DNA from: Sphingomonadaceae bacterium OTU29LAMAA1
GTDB lineage: Bacteria > Pseudomonadota > Alphaproteobacteria > Sphingomonadales > Sphingomonadaceae
DNA: 64,000 nucleotides
Assembly (NCBI GenBank): GCA_024072375.1
Contig: CP099617.1
Location: 2,983,001 to 3,047,000, forward strand
Reading direction: 5' to 3'
This document shows, piece after piece, positions 1-8,203 of the stretch. The position numbers and the translations under genes are program-made. The notes beneath the pieces were generated by a model. The model made no database searches and had not been told where the DNA came from. It was given only the letters and a program-made list of their open reading frames with translations. Each line of letters begins with the position of its first letter. Positions within the stretch are counted from its first letter, which is position 1.

Positions 1-584
1 AGCCCCGGATCCCTTTGGTAGCTTTCCAGAATATCGGTGACTGGGCGCATCAGCCGCTCCGCAACCCAGTAGCCGCCACGGTTGCGGAACCGCCCAGTAG
101 CGTTGGCCCTATATTTCCAGCCTAGATACGGTGGCGGCACATCAGGTTCGCCGAGCAGCGGAAGACCGGTGACGCTGACTGCGAACGGCAGACCCAGAGA
201 TTGAGCAAGAAGCTCGCCAGCCGGCTCTGCGGAGTCCGCGATCAGTGCGTCCGCCCCAATCCTATCCACCGCGCCCGGAGCATGCTTCAGAAGCCGCTCG
301 CTCATTCTCGCTGTTGCCTGGATCATGCGCGTAAGACCGACGGGACCTGTGGGAGCGGCGAGAACCGCATTATATCCAGCTAAGGATTGCCCTGCATCGA
401 TCGTCACCGACAATGGCTCGAAGCCCATCTGCGTTCGAGTGATAAGTGGAGCTACGTCCGTCTGGTGCACAAAAGTGACGCGATGCCCAAGGCTGATCAA
501 TTCGGTTCCGAGCGCCTGCAACGGATTGACGTGACCTGGGGTCGGGGGTGCGATGATCGCGAAATGACGGCTGTGTGTGCTCAA
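1..584 (-). CDS. crtX: Glycosyltransferase (GT1/MGT family), probably zeaxanthin glucosyltransferase; 3' part lies beyond the window
   Basis: Reading leftward from a TTG at 584, an open frame runs to the window edge for about 194 codons. The N-terminus has the HFAIIAPPTPGHVNPLQAL donor-fold start of macrolide/zeaxanthin-type UDP-glycosyltransferases, followed by GHRVTFVHQ, an ADALIADSAEPAG segment and EPDVPPPYLGW, as I know them from CrtX proteins of carotenoid-making sphingomonads. CrtX glucosylates zeaxanthin hydroxyls in the cytoplasm or at the inner membrane. There is no ATG at the expected start; TTG 584 (or a CTG 18 nt upstream) is the best choice because an in-frame TAG lies at 621-623. 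The glycosyltransferase family is secure; the carotenoid substrate is inferred from similarity. Confidence 0.72.
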   Translation of the reverse strand, partial: MSTHSRHFAIIAPPTPGHVNPLQALGTELISLGHRVTFVHQTDVAPLITRTQMGFEPLSVTIDAGQSLAGYNAVLAAPTGPVGLTRMIQATARMSERLLKHAPGAVDRIGADALIADSAEPAGELLAQSLGLPFAVSVTGLPLLGEPDVPPPYLGWKYRANATGRFRNRGGYWVAERLMRPVTDILESYQRDPG

Positions 585-759
585 GCAGGGTCCGATCGGC
601 AGGAAGGCAGCTGCATCAGGCTATTAGATCGTTCTCGACCCTGGGCATCCCTATCCCGGAAGCGCCGCATACGCGTCATGGAGCGCTAAAGCCTTAGCGT
701 CGATCATGCCGCTATCCGAAATTGTATTCCGAGTGCGGCATGCTCGGCCCTCTCCGACG

Positions 760-963
760 CTACCGTGAACTGATCCGCGCGGTGCGAACGATCACGGCCG
801 TCGAAAGCAAGATTGAAGATACCAGCCCTCCGATCGCCAGCAGGCCGGATGAGCTGATCGCCACGTCCGCCCGGAGCGCCGATCGTGGGCCGATCTTCAG
901 CTTTATGCGGGCGCGATGCCGATGTTCATGACGTGAGCGAGCGGTGTGATCCTCGAGGTGCAT
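760..963 (-). CDS. Small conserved membrane protein, copy 1, divergent from umuDC
   Basis: This 67-residue protein has a His/Arg-rich N-terminal third (RSRHEHRHRARIKLKIG) and one hydrophobic segment, roughly residues 40-58 (GLLAIGGLVSSILLSTAVIV). A near-identical protein occurs at 53770-54027 in the same position, divergent from the second umuDC operon; the two agree over about 60 residues and then diverge at the C-terminus. Frame conservation between diverged DNA copies supports a real gene. It starts 66 nt from the LexA box at 1029-1043, so it may share SOS control. Function unknown; topology suggests an inner-membrane peptide with a basic cytoplasmic face. Confidence 0.6.
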   Translation of the reverse strand: MHLEDHTARSRHEHRHRARIKLKIGPRSALRADVAISSSGLLAIGGLVSSILLSTAVIVRTARISSR

Positions 964-1028
964 GGCCGTTCAAACGCTGATCGCCTGACCCTGTTCAGCG
1001 TCCTGCGACGAAGCGCATCAGATTACCT

Positions 1029-1043
1029 GTTCCTCTTTCGTTC
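1029..1043 (+). promoter_or_regulatory. LexA box (GTTC-N7-GTTC), umuDC copy 1
   Basis: GTTC at 1029-1032 and GTTC at 1040-1043 are separated by seven bases, the direct-repeat form of the alphaproteobacterial LexA operator. A TACAAT -10-like hexamer follows at 1054-1059, 23 nt before the umuD ATG. The same box stands upstream of copy 2. Confidence 0.8.
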
Positions 1044-1081
1044 TGACGAGCGTTACAATACGGGCGACCAAGGGAATCGAG

Positions 1082-1507
1082 ATGAACACGCTGCGGCTGC
1101 ACGAAATACCGTACGAACTGGTGCCGCGCGAGGTGCCGTTCTTCCTGTGCCGCACGCCTGCAGGCTTCCCGTCGCCCGCACAGGACGACATGGAAGAGCC
1201 GATCGACCTTGGCGCCTGGCTGGTCGAGCACCCGGCCGCCAGCTACATCATGAGGGTCGATGGTCAGTCGATGGCCGGTGCCGGGATCAACGATGGTGAC
1301 CTGATTGTCGTGAATCGCGCGAAGACGCCGCGCTCCGGCGCCATCGTGGTGGCGCTGGTCCACGGCGACCGAACGCTGAAGCGGCTGCGGCACATGGACG
1401 GCCGTCACTGGCTCATACCCGAGGCAGAGGGCTATTCGCACATCCTTGTCGACGAGCATGTCGAGATCTGGGGCGTCGTGGTCGGCGTCGCCCGCAAAAT
1501 GGCGTGA
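1082..1507 (+). CDS. umuD: UmuD-like S24/LexA-type self-cleaving protein (polymerase V accessory subunit), copy 1
   Basis: This 141-residue protein aligns with E. coli UmuD throughout. The RecA-stimulated cleavage site is probably Ala27-Gly28 (TPAGFPSPA, compare QCGFPSPA), the nucleophile is Ser63 in GQSM and the general base is Lys100 in RTLKRL. The truncated product would dimerise with UmuC to form translesion polymerase V. It ends in GCGTGACC, so its stop overlaps a GTG start of the following umuC. Copy 2 (54146-54571) differs by one residue only (Gly95 here, Ser there) despite many silent changes. Control by LexA is expected from the box at 1029. Confidence 0.88.
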   Translation: MNTLRLHEIPYELVPREVPFFLCRTPAGFPSPAQDDMEEPIDLGAWLVEHPAASYIMRVDGQSMAGAGINDGDLIVVNRAKTPRSGAIVVALVHGDRTLKRLRHMDGRHWLIPEAEGYSHILVDEHVEIWGVVVGVARKMA

Positions 1508-2770
1508 CCACGCCGATCGCGCTGATCGACTGCAACAACTACTACGTCTCCTGCGAGCGGGCGTTCGACGCCAGCCTCGTCGGCGTACCGGTGATCGTCC
1601 TGTCCAACAACGACGGCTGTGCCATAGCTCGATCGGCGGAGGCGAAGGCGCTCGGCATCAAGATGGGTGACGATCCATCACCTGCGCGACAAGGTGCGAC
1701 AGCACCGCATCCGTGTCCTGTCGTCCAACTACACCCTGTACGGCGACATGCAGCGTCGGGTGATCGCCGCCTGCGAGGCCTTCGCCCGCGACTTCGAGAT
1801 ATATTCGATCGACGAGACCTTCCTCGATCTCGCCGGCTTCGAAGACCGCGATCTGGTCGCCCACGCACACGAGATGCGGGATCAGGTGCGGCAGTGGACG
1901 ACGATCCCGACCTGCGTGGGCATCGCCGATACCAAAACGCTGGCGAAGCTCGCCAATGCCGCCGCCAAGAAGAACTCAGCCTTCAATGGGGTGGCTGATC
2001 TACGGGACGATGGGGTGCGGTCCGACGTGATGCACGCCTTCCCCGTCGAGGACGTATGGGGCGTCGGCGGTGCCACGGCACGCAAGCTGGCGGACCTCGG
2101 CATCACCACGGCCGGGACGCTCCGGGACATGCCGATGAAGCAGGCTCGTGCGGTCGGCACGGTTGTGCTGGAACGTCTCGTCGCCGAACTGCGCGGTGTT
2201 CCTTCCGCTGCCGTCGAGATGGTGGCACCCCAGCGCAAGGGCATGGCGGTGACGCGATCCTTCGGGACGCCCGTGACCACGTTCGACGGGCTGATGGGTG
2301 CGCTCAGCCAATACGCCTTGCGCGCCGGCGAGAAGCTGCGGCAGCACGGCCTTGTCGCGGCCAGGCTGACGGCCTTCTTCCACACCAACCGTCACAAGCC
2401 AGACCGTCCGCAATACGCCGGATCACGAACGGTGACCCTGCACCCGATGACGAATGACAGCCTTGAACTGATCGCCGCCGCCCGTCGTGGCGCGGAACGG
2501 GCGTGGCGAGACGGTTACGCGTACACGAAAGCGGGCATCATGCTGGATGACCTTGTCGCCGCCGACATGCGGCTGCGGACATTGTTCGAGGACGACACCG
2601 GCAAGCGTGACCGGCTGATGAGCGCGCTGGACGAGATCAACGGTAGGTTCGGCAAGTGGACCGCGGTGACGGCATCGCAGGGGTTCCGACGCGAATGGAA
2701 GCTGCGGTCGGAGATGCGGTCGCCAGCGTGGACGACCAGCATCGCCGAGGTGCCGACCGTCAGGGCCTAA
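1504..2770 (+). pseudogene. umuC: umuC (DNA polymerase V catalytic subunit, Y family), copy 1, frameshifted
   Basis: The first 56 codons (starting [20 protein letters not shown]) read in one frame from GTG 1504. After Asp56 a 2-nt deletion, between 1671 and 1672 relative to the intact copy at 54568, shifts the frame. The remainder, with the SIDETF catalytic motif, palm, little finger and normal C-terminus, is open from about 1667 to 2770. The break falls in the palm/finger region before the SIDE acidic pair, so neither piece should polymerise. Everything downstream is still free of stops and almost identical in protein sequence to copy 2, so the lesion is recent. A sequencing error in the GAC-GATCC stretch is the main alternative. 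Confidence 0.85.
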
Positions 2771-2984
2771 GCTGAACCGCGGCCGTCCCCGATGTTCACC
2801 GCCGATGCAATGCGATGGTGCGATGAAGGGGAATGGCCCGCCGCCCCATCAGGAACCGCGCACGACGCCCCAGCGATGTTCCCCGGCAGCGACAGCCGCG
2901 GACGCAGACAACCGAATCCTGGTGGCAACGCATCAAGCGATGGTGGCGAGTAATCCGGATCGGGTTCTAGCGCCACATCGCGAG

Positions 2985-4316
2985 CTATTCCTTCGGCCGA
3001 CCGTCCTTGGTCCAGCGCGGAGTGAAGCGGCTGTCCGCGAGCCAGCGGATCGGCTTCATCAGCGACTCGATCGCTCGAACCATGAAGACGCTGTCGACGC
3101 GATCAGGCGTGTCCTGGGGCGTATGATAGGTGGCCACTTCGCCGAAGCCGGAGACGGTGTGGGCAACGACGCCGCGCAGTGCGAGCGCGTAATTGTCCGA
3201 GCGTCGGAAATAGTTCTGCTCGGGATAGGGATCGGCGTCGACCAACGCCCCGTGCGCGCGAAGCTCCTTGCCCAGATCCGATCGTTCATAGCCGGTCATC
3301 ATCAACCGGTCAGATGCCAGCTTGGGTACGCGCGCACCCAGCATCTCGAACTCGATGTTGGCGGCGATCTGGTTCAGCGGCACCGGAGGATGGTCCCCGA
3401 ACCAGCGCGAACCGAAGCCACCCTTCTCCTCCGACCCATAGGCAACGAACAGGATGCCGCGCCTCGGTTGCTTCCCCGCTGCCATCGCCCGCGCGATCTC
3501 CAGCAGTGCGACCGTCCCGGACGCATCGTCGTTCGCCCCCGGCCAGATCGTACCATCGGACCCGACGCCGAGATGATCGAGGTGCGCTGATAGCAGCAGC
3601 ACGCCTGCGGTAGGGTCTCTACCGGGCAGATAGGCGACTGCGTTGTTCGTGGTGTCATGTGCGAGTGTGAAGGGGACGGACAACATCGCGTCCGCGCCAT
3701 CGCGAAGCAGGCGCTGCATCGTTTCCGGTCCGACCGCGACCGTCGAATTGCGGCCCGCCGGAACTTCGTTGGGGAAAGACATCGGTAGACTGGGGCGCCC
3801 CCCGCTCGCCTCTGTTGTGCGACGTGTTCCCTTGTCCGCGGCTACCACCGTCACGTTCGCGCCGATCTCAGTGCGCGCCTTGGCGATGTCGGCGTTGGAA
3901 GCGGTACCGGCGGTGACCACCAGCACGCCCGCCTTGGTCCCAGGCGCTATGCGACCGAGCACCGCCACCTTTCCACCCCACACTCCGCCGGTGCCGCGGA
4001 GCAGCGTCACGTCTTGTGCCGGCGTGCCATCAATCAGCAGTTCCGCGGGCGCTGCCAGCACCTGTCGCAGCACTGGAATGCGTTGCAGATAGCCGTTCAT
4101 GCCGGGCGCGGTCTTCAGGCCATACCCTTGCATCTGGGCGGCGACGTACGCAGCGGCCACCGCTTCGTCCGGCGTTGCGCTGCCCCGGCCACGCAGATCC
4201 GGTCCGGCAAGAAAGTCCAGATGCGCGCGGACGCGAACCGGATCGACGTCGCTGCGCGCCAGCGCAGGCGCGCCCATCAATGCCAACGCTGCCGCCAGCA
4301 TGAACGTCCGTATCAT
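2985..4316 (-). CDS. Secreted M28-family zinc aminopeptidase
   Basis: A 443-residue protein with a Sec signal peptide (residues 1-20, ending APALA). An N-terminal cap contains a PA-like insertion (about 85-215). The M28 metal sites follow: His245 in SAHLDHLG, Asp263 in GANDDASG, the Glu296-Glu297 pair in YGSEEKGG, an acidic ligand in NIEFEMLG and His398 in YHTPQDT. All co-catalytic zinc ligands of the family are present. It would release amino acids from peptides in the periplasm. It is transcribed toward umuC copy 1 and has no obvious operon partner. Confidence 0.88.
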   Translation of the reverse strand: MIRTFMLAAALALMGAPALARSDVDPVRVRAHLDFLAGPDLRGRGSATPDEAVAAAYVAAQMQGYGLKTAPGMNGYLQRIPVLRQVLAAPAELLIDGTPAQDVTLLRGTGGVWGGKVAVLGRIAPGTKAGVLVVTAGTASNADIAKARTEIGANVTVVAADKGTRRTTEASGGRPSLPMSFPNEVPAGRNSTVAVGPETMQRLLRDGADAMLSVPFTLAHDTTNNAVAYLPGRDPTAGVLLLSAHLDHLGVGSDGTIWPGANDDASGTVALLEIARAMAAGKQPRRGILFVAYGSEEKGGFGSRWFGDHPPVPLNQIAANIEFEMLGARVPKLASDRLMMTGYERSDLGKELRAHGALVDADPYPEQNYFRRSDNYALALRGVVAHTVSGFGEVATYHTPQDTPDRVDSVFMVRAIESLMKPIRWLADSRFTPRWTKDGRPKE

Positions 4317-4527
4317 CGGTGCAATCCCCCCCTATTTCGTTCTGCGCCGGTTATGCGCGGGCCGGCTCGGCGTGTCATCGTGGAAGCTAGAATCGCCAAG
4401 CTCAAGATGGCCAAGAACAGCGCCCGCCGGCGAAGCGAAGGGCAGCGGTGTGACACGGCGATTCGACGGCTAGATAGCTCGCTCGTGTCCAATGGACACA
4501 TACCGCCTTGCGGCAGGTTATGACGGC

Positions 4528-4651
4528 ATGCCAACGGACCCTTGCCTGCGCGCCGCCTATGATGCGGGAATGAAGGTGGGAAACACGACGGCCGGCTTGC
4601 CAGCAGAATGCCCCTTCCATAGCGGCGAGGGACTGGCCGAGCGGTTTGCCT
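4528..4651 (+). pseudogene. RMF/CrpP-like small protein gene, copy 1, cut by the IS6 element
   Basis: From ATG 4528 the frame encodes RAAYDAGMKVG...LPAECPF...GLAERFAW and then runs straight into IS6 sequence at 4652. An intact relative at 56752-56922 continues with LSGF and ends after 56 residues. The pattern A-x3-AG-x-K-x-G...CPF...R-x2-WL-x-GF is that of the ribosome modulation factor family (E. coli Rmf is 55 residues and has CPY...QWLGGW). The IS removes the last part of the motif. In stationary phase Rmf dimerises 70S ribosomes; whether these relatives do so is not known. Confidence 0.6.
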
Positions 4652-5491
4652 GGCTCCGTCAAACCAAATGCACCAGGTGCCCTGATGCGCTGAACGGAGT
4701 AGGGCGGGGGCATGCCCCGCGCCCGCAAGCCAGCCTCGCCGTTTCGCTATTTCAACTCCTCGCCGGAGGTGATCCGGCTGGTGGTGCTGATGTACGTGCG
4801 CTTTCCGCTGAGCTTGCGGAACGTGGAGGATCTGCTGTTCGAGCGCGGGATCGACATCTGCCACGAGACGGTCAGGCTGTGGTGGAACAGGTTCGGTCCG
4901 CTGTTCGCAGGCGACATTCGCCGTCAGCGGGTCAGCCGCATGCGGGGGTTCCGCCACTGGCGCTGGCATCTGGACGAGATGTACGTGAAGCTGAACGGCG
5001 AGATGGTCTACCTGTGGCGAGCGGTCGACCATGAAGGTGAGGTGTTGGAAAGCTACGTCACCAAAACGCGGGACAAGGCTGCCGCGCTTACTTTCATGAA
5101 GAAGGCGCTCAAGCGGCACGGTTCACCCGACGGCATCACGACTGATGGCTTGCGCAGCTACGGCGCAGCGATGAACGAGCTGGGCAGTCGCGAGAAGCAG
5201 GAGGTGGGGCGCTGGGCCAATAATCGGGTGGAGAACTCGCACCTGCCGTTCCGACGACGAGAGCGAGCGATGCTCAGGTTCAGACAGATGAAGACGCTGC
5301 AGAAGTTCGCCTCTGTTCACGCCAACGTCCACAACCACTTCAGCCTGGAACGCCACCTCATCGATCGACAGACCTACCGGGAACGACGCGCCGCCGCACT
5401 GGCGGAGTGGCAGATGCTCGCCAGCTAAGCTGCGACCTCAAAGACCCGGGTGCATCGTCTGGAGAGTAGTTCGCATTAGACTGACAGCACC
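4652..5491 (+). mobile_element. IS6-family insertion sequence, copy 1 (840 bp)
   Basis: The left end GGCTCCGTCAAACC and the reverse complement of the right end (GGTGCTGTCAGTCT) are imperfect inverted repeats, giving 840 bp, normal for IS6. Copy 2 at 61837-62676 has the same length and ends. The flanking octamers (4644-4651 and 5492-5499) do not match, so there is no target duplication, as after IS6 deletion or cointegrate events. Confidence 0.82.
4712..5428 (+). CDS. IS6-family DDE transposase, copy 1
   Basis: The 238-residue protein has the helix-turn-helix region (SLRNVEDLLFERGIDICHETVRLW) and then the DDE core: first Asp in WHLDEMYVKLNG, second in GITTDGLRSYG, and Glu in NNRVENSHLPF. Length and order match IS6/IS26-type transposases that cut and paste through a replicative cointegrate. 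It starts at ATG 4712 inside the element. All three catalytic residues are present, so this copy could be active, unlike copy 2. Confidence 0.88.
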   Translation: MPRARKPASPFRYFNSSPEVIRLVVLMYVRFPLSLRNVEDLLFERGIDICHETVRLWWNRFGPLFAGDIRRQRVSRMRGFRHWRWHLDEMYVKLNGEMVYLWRAVDHEGEVLESYVTKTRDKAAALTFMKKALKRHGSPDGITTDGLRSYGAAMNELGSREKQEVGRWANNRVENSHLPFRRRERAMLRFRQMKTLQKFASVHANVHNHFSLERHLIDRQTYRERRAAALAEWQMLAS

Positions 5492-5783
5492 TTCGCGGGT
5501 TGTCAGGGACAATCTCCCCAAGGGGTTCCACTCAGGGACATCCCTGAACCTCCTCCTTGAGATGTACGTCGCGGAGGACAGCGCCCGGTACCTGCAACTT
5601 CCAGAGCTTGGTACAGTCGATCAGATGCACCCGAGGATTGTCGAACGCTGGATAGCAGCACTTGTCGAGGAAGGACTCGTCTGCGTCCGGATCGACCACG
5701 CCGCCCTGACGAGCACGGGCCACGAGATGGTTACACGGCTTCTTCAGGAGCTTTTCACAGCCCAGCGAGCACTGGATCAATGA
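5492..5783 (+). pseudogene. Winged-helix-like gene truncated at its 5' end by the IS6 element
   Basis: Directly after the IS right end the frame reads LPKGFHSGTSLNLLLEMYVA, then HPRIVERWIAALVEEGLV and a C-terminal TGHEMVTRLLQELF helix. This is the layout of small sphingomonad DNA-binding proteins in which a PADIFDEYAWDMMLHMY-type helix is followed by a winged-helix recognition helix; an intact relative is at 56965-57294. The first ATG inside the remaining frame is 5562. The original 5' end is missing, probably through an IS-mediated deletion. The family role is inferred. Confidence 0.5.
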
Positions 5784-5932
5784 GCCCGGGGGTATAGATC
5801 GTGATAGCGCGAAATCGCGGCAGCGACGTGCGCGGCAATAACCGCATCGCATCGATCTGCTTCGGCGAGCGCGGCAGTCAGGGCTGAAAGCAACTGCGCC
5901 TCGTTGCAGTCCTTCGTGTGCGGCTGTTCCAT
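5777..5932 (-). CDS. Small helical protein (EADR family), copy 1
   Basis: 51 residues from ATG 5932: an N-terminal polar stretch and then one amphipathic helix LLSALTAALAEADRCDAVIAAHVAAAI. A related peptide (LLALLDEALIEADRLGHTLAAALIAEYI) is encoded at 57394-57519. Both stand next to a winged-helix-like gene, which suggests a functional pair. A longer upstream frame exists but matches nothing in the relative, so the inner ATG is preferred. Function unknown. Confidence 0.5.
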   Translation of the reverse strand: MEQPHTKDCNEAQLLSALTAALAEADRCDAVIAAHVAAAISRYHDLYPRAH

Positions 5933-6088
5933 TCGGCCGAAATAACTTCCACACCTCGTTTCGCAAGTGTCACTTTCATGAACGGCGGATGACGATCCAG
6001 TCCGGTCGAGCTTCACGATCGCTGACGAAAGCGCACAGCTAGAGGAGCTGAGTGTCTGCCTGTCGTCGGAAGCAGTCATCCAACGAAG

Positions 6089-6496
6089 CTATACGCGTAG
6101 ATTCTTTGGCGGGTTTACCGTGAGAATGCCCGATGATCCGTGACTGTCTTCAAGCACACGCAAGCGTATGGAAGTGCCGTCTGTTCTTACTCCGACAACT
6201 ACGGGGTGGTTTATCAAAATTCGATAGCCGGCTTGTTTTGCATTCAGAGCATATTGATCCCTGAATGTCTTCGCGCTTTGAGGGCTTGCTAGCTCATATG
6301 TTGCCGGTTGGCCGGGCGATCTCGGCATTACGATGATGTCCATGTTTACCAACCTGGTTCCCGCCGGTGGCTTCACTCCAGCGAGAGGCGGAGCTTCCGT
6401 TGACGGCCGGATAACCGGCTTTTGGGAGGCTGCGACTACGGTGCCCTGTAGGGATGAACCGAATATCAAAGCTGCCAGCGCAAGTGATGTCATCAT
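6089..6496 (-). CDS. Secreted protein of unknown function
   Basis: 135 residues from ATG 6496 (or 6493). An N-terminal hydrophobic signal segment (MMTSLALAALIFGSSLQGTVVAA) is followed by a Pro-rich linker and a compact domain with IIVMPRSPGQPATYELASP, a FRDQYALNAKQAGY helix and a beta-rich end (VRTDGTSIRLRVLED). It is probably periplasmic. Base composition is less GC-rich than the housekeeping genes, as in the surrounding small-gene block. No family recognised. Confidence 0.5.
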   Translation of the reverse strand: MMTSLALAALIFGSSLQGTVVAASQKPVIRPSTEAPPLAGVKPPAGTRLVNMDIIVMPRSPGQPATYELASPQSAKTFRDQYALNAKQAGYRILINHPVVVGVRTDGTSIRLRVLEDSHGSSGILTVNPPKNLRV

Positions 6497-6597
6497 TGAG
6501 TACTTTCTCGAAGAGATCGCGCAAACCGGTCGCGGGCGGACCTTTGTTGAAGACGCGCTGAAAGACAACCACGGGGGGGGTGGCTGTGGCGGGAGGA

Positions 6598-6696
6598 CTA
6601 GGGTCCTTTGCGGTCGAGCGCATCCGCGATGCGCCAGATACCGATGGCGATGATCGCCAGCACTGTCAGTTGGAGCCACGATACCGTCTCAGCCAC
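6598..6696 (-). CDS. Very small membrane peptide (32 residues)
   Basis: From GTG 6696, preceded by a strong AGGAG six nucleotides upstream, comes a 32-residue peptide with one transmembrane segment (WLQLTVLAIIAIGIW) and a charged tail (RIADALDRKGP). The ribosome site and clean hydrophobic profile support it; there is no homology evidence. Confidence 0.4.
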   Translation of the reverse strand: MAETVSWLQLTVLAIIAIGIWRIADALDRKGP

Positions 6697-6843
6697 TAGG
6701 CTCTCCTGACCGTGCAAGCGGCACGCATCGGGCCGCACTACGGCATTGTGCCTTGTAAACTGAACGTCTGCAATTGCGCCCAATTGAAGACGCTGGTTGG
6801 ATCGTTCACCTTGGTGCCAGTACCAGCTACAAGGCGATCAATA

Positions 6844-6972
6844 ATGAGCTATCAGACGGACCGTCGAGGCCGGACGCGAGCTATCGCCGTCTACCTAGCC
6901 CTTCTTTCAATCGGCGCCGCGCTGGGCTTGCTCGTCAGGTTCGGCGTAATCACCAATCACGTCTTCTGGTAG
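6844..6972 (+). CDS. Small membrane protein (42 residues)
   Basis: ATG 6844 opens a 42-residue peptide: a basic N-terminus (DRRGRTR), one transmembrane helix (AIAVYLALLSIGAALGLLV) and a short tail. It is a typical single-span inner-membrane peptide with positive-inside orientation. Unknown function; the longer upstream frame has no signal of translation. Confidence 0.4.
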   Translation: MSYQTDRRGRTRAIAVYLALLSIGAALGLLVRFGVITNHVFW

Positions 6973-7054
6973 CGCCGGCCACCATTCGAGAACATGCCTT
7001 CTACAATGGGGCATGGCGCGGGATTTGGGACGGTAATTCTTACTGCCTCGCCGG

Positions 7055-7993
7055 CTAGTGCCAGATCTTCGCGATCAAGCGTTCACCATCAGGATCATAC
7101 GCTGACAACTCGGCTCGAGTAAATGGATAGAAGTCGTTGCGGCTAAAGTATGCCTCAGTGAGTTCTGCAAAGTATTCAGCGGCATTAACGCGGGCGTAGG
7201 CGTCGATAGTCGAGCCATCATGGCGCTTGACGTTTTTATAGCCGATCTTCTGCATAGCATTTTGGTAAACGGATTGGATTTCGTCACGATCTTTTTGAGG
7301 GAGTCGCAGGTAGTAGGCGTGGGCCAATTCGTGGAGGATAGCGCCCGGCTGAACTCTAGACGAACCGATGAAGAGGCTTGCGTCTGACACCTCTACTCCG
7401 TTTAGCAATTCAACCGTTCGACCATGTGCAATCAGCCAATAAGGGTCGTGATGGTACATCTCGCTAGGACCGGCGTGTTCATGAAGAAATATCGGCGTTT
7501 GACGAACGCATGCCGCGGCGGCGGGTGGCAATGAGCGATCCACATCACCCAGCATCTTGCCTATGATCGATAGCGCAGCCTTTGCAGGGTTGGCGTCAGG
7601 ATCGAGGGCCTGATCAATGAACACCTGCCAACCGGGATGGACGCTGACGGCGCGATAGCGGCTTGTGCCAACATACGTGCCAGCAGGGCGCTCGCTGATC
7701 CGAACAACGGCGACGCAGCGCCCCTCGGCGTTCGTCAGCTCGAAAACATGGCCAGGGAAAGTATTCACCGACTTGAGCGCGCCAGGCTCAATAACGCCTT
7801 GATCGACGCGCTTTCCCTGGTTGTCGATCCAAAACAGCTTCAAAGCGAACCGCTCGCCGTTCTGGAATACGTGCGGGAGCGTGGTCGAATCGGCCTGTCC
7901 GGCTTCAGATGAGCTTGGATGACCGCAAGTTGGTGAGAGCGGCGCGAGGACAGAAAGAAGAAGCGCTACAGCCTGCATCACAGAATTCTCCAC
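7055..7993 (-). CDS. Secreted VHL-beta-like domain fused to an anthrax-lethal-factor-like zinc peptidase
   Basis: A 312-residue protein with an N-terminal hydrophobic signal segment (about residues 6-22). Residues 44-86 (FQNGERFALKLFWIDNQG...VDQGVIEPG, then TFPGHVFEL) look like the beta domain of the von Hippel-Lindau protein: an Asn-Gly turn, a LFWID strand, GVIEPG and a final H-x-F strand. The C-terminal half carries HELAH at 221-225 and a downstream VNAAEYFAELTEAYFSRND glutamate helix, the layout of the lethal-factor-like (ATLF/M34) metallopeptidases. The metal ligands are complete, so it is probably active outside the cytoplasm. Substrate unknown. It lies among small accessory genes. Confidence 0.65.
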   Translation of the reverse strand: MENSVMQAVALLLSVLAPLSPTCGHPSSSEAGQADSTTLPHVFQNGERFALKLFWIDNQGKRVDQGVIEPGALKSVNTFPGHVFELTNAEGRCVAVVRISERPAGTYVGTSRYRAVSVHPGWQVFIDQALDPDANPAKAALSIIGKMLGDVDRSLPPAAAACVRQTPIFLHEHAGPSEMYHHDPYWLIAHGRTVELLNGVEVSDASLFIGSSRVQPGAILHELAHAYYLRLPQKDRDEIQSVYQNAMQKIGYKNVKRHDGSTIDAYARVNAAEYFAELTEAYFSRNDFYPFTRAELSAYDPDGERLIAKIWH

Positions 7994-8061
7994 TGGCTGC
8001 TGCCACTGTGCGCTACCAATTACGGCCGTTTAGCGACCGATGGATGGCCGCTGCGGAGTGA

Positions 8062-8202
8062 ATGACGCCCCACGTTCAGAGGAGCCATGATAAACGCAGC
8101 GCACTGACAATTTTTGGCGAAACGTGGGGCAATGACGCGGTAAGGGACGGGGCCATCTTTGCCGCTGTTATGTCCGGCATCGGGTGGAAAGCCGACGTGT
8201 GA
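8062..8202 (+). CDS. Conserved 46-residue protein, copy 1 (ends AVMSGIGWKADV)
   Basis: ATG 8062 opens a short frame that shares its last 24 residues (GNDAVRDGAIFAAVMSGIGW...) exactly, and its DKR-x-A-x-TI middle part, with a frame at 60027-60176. The DNA between the two differs mainly at silent or N-terminal positions, so selection acts on the peptide. A conserved hairpin follows the stop codon in both places. Cytoplasmic, no known domain; function unknown. Confidence 0.55.
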   Translation: MTPHVQRSHDKRSALTIFGETWGNDAVRDGAIFAAVMSGIGWKADV

Positions 8203-8203
8203 C

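Noticed and set aside
1667-2770. Downstream part of umuC copy 1 as an independent gene
   Set aside because: It only starts after the 2-nt deletion and lacks the N-terminal catalytic Asp; it is the rest of a frameshifted umuC.
4644-5499. 8-bp target duplication of IS6 copy 1
   Set aside because: The octamers at 4644-4651 and 5492-5499 differ, and do not match those of copy 2 either, so no duplication can be claimed.
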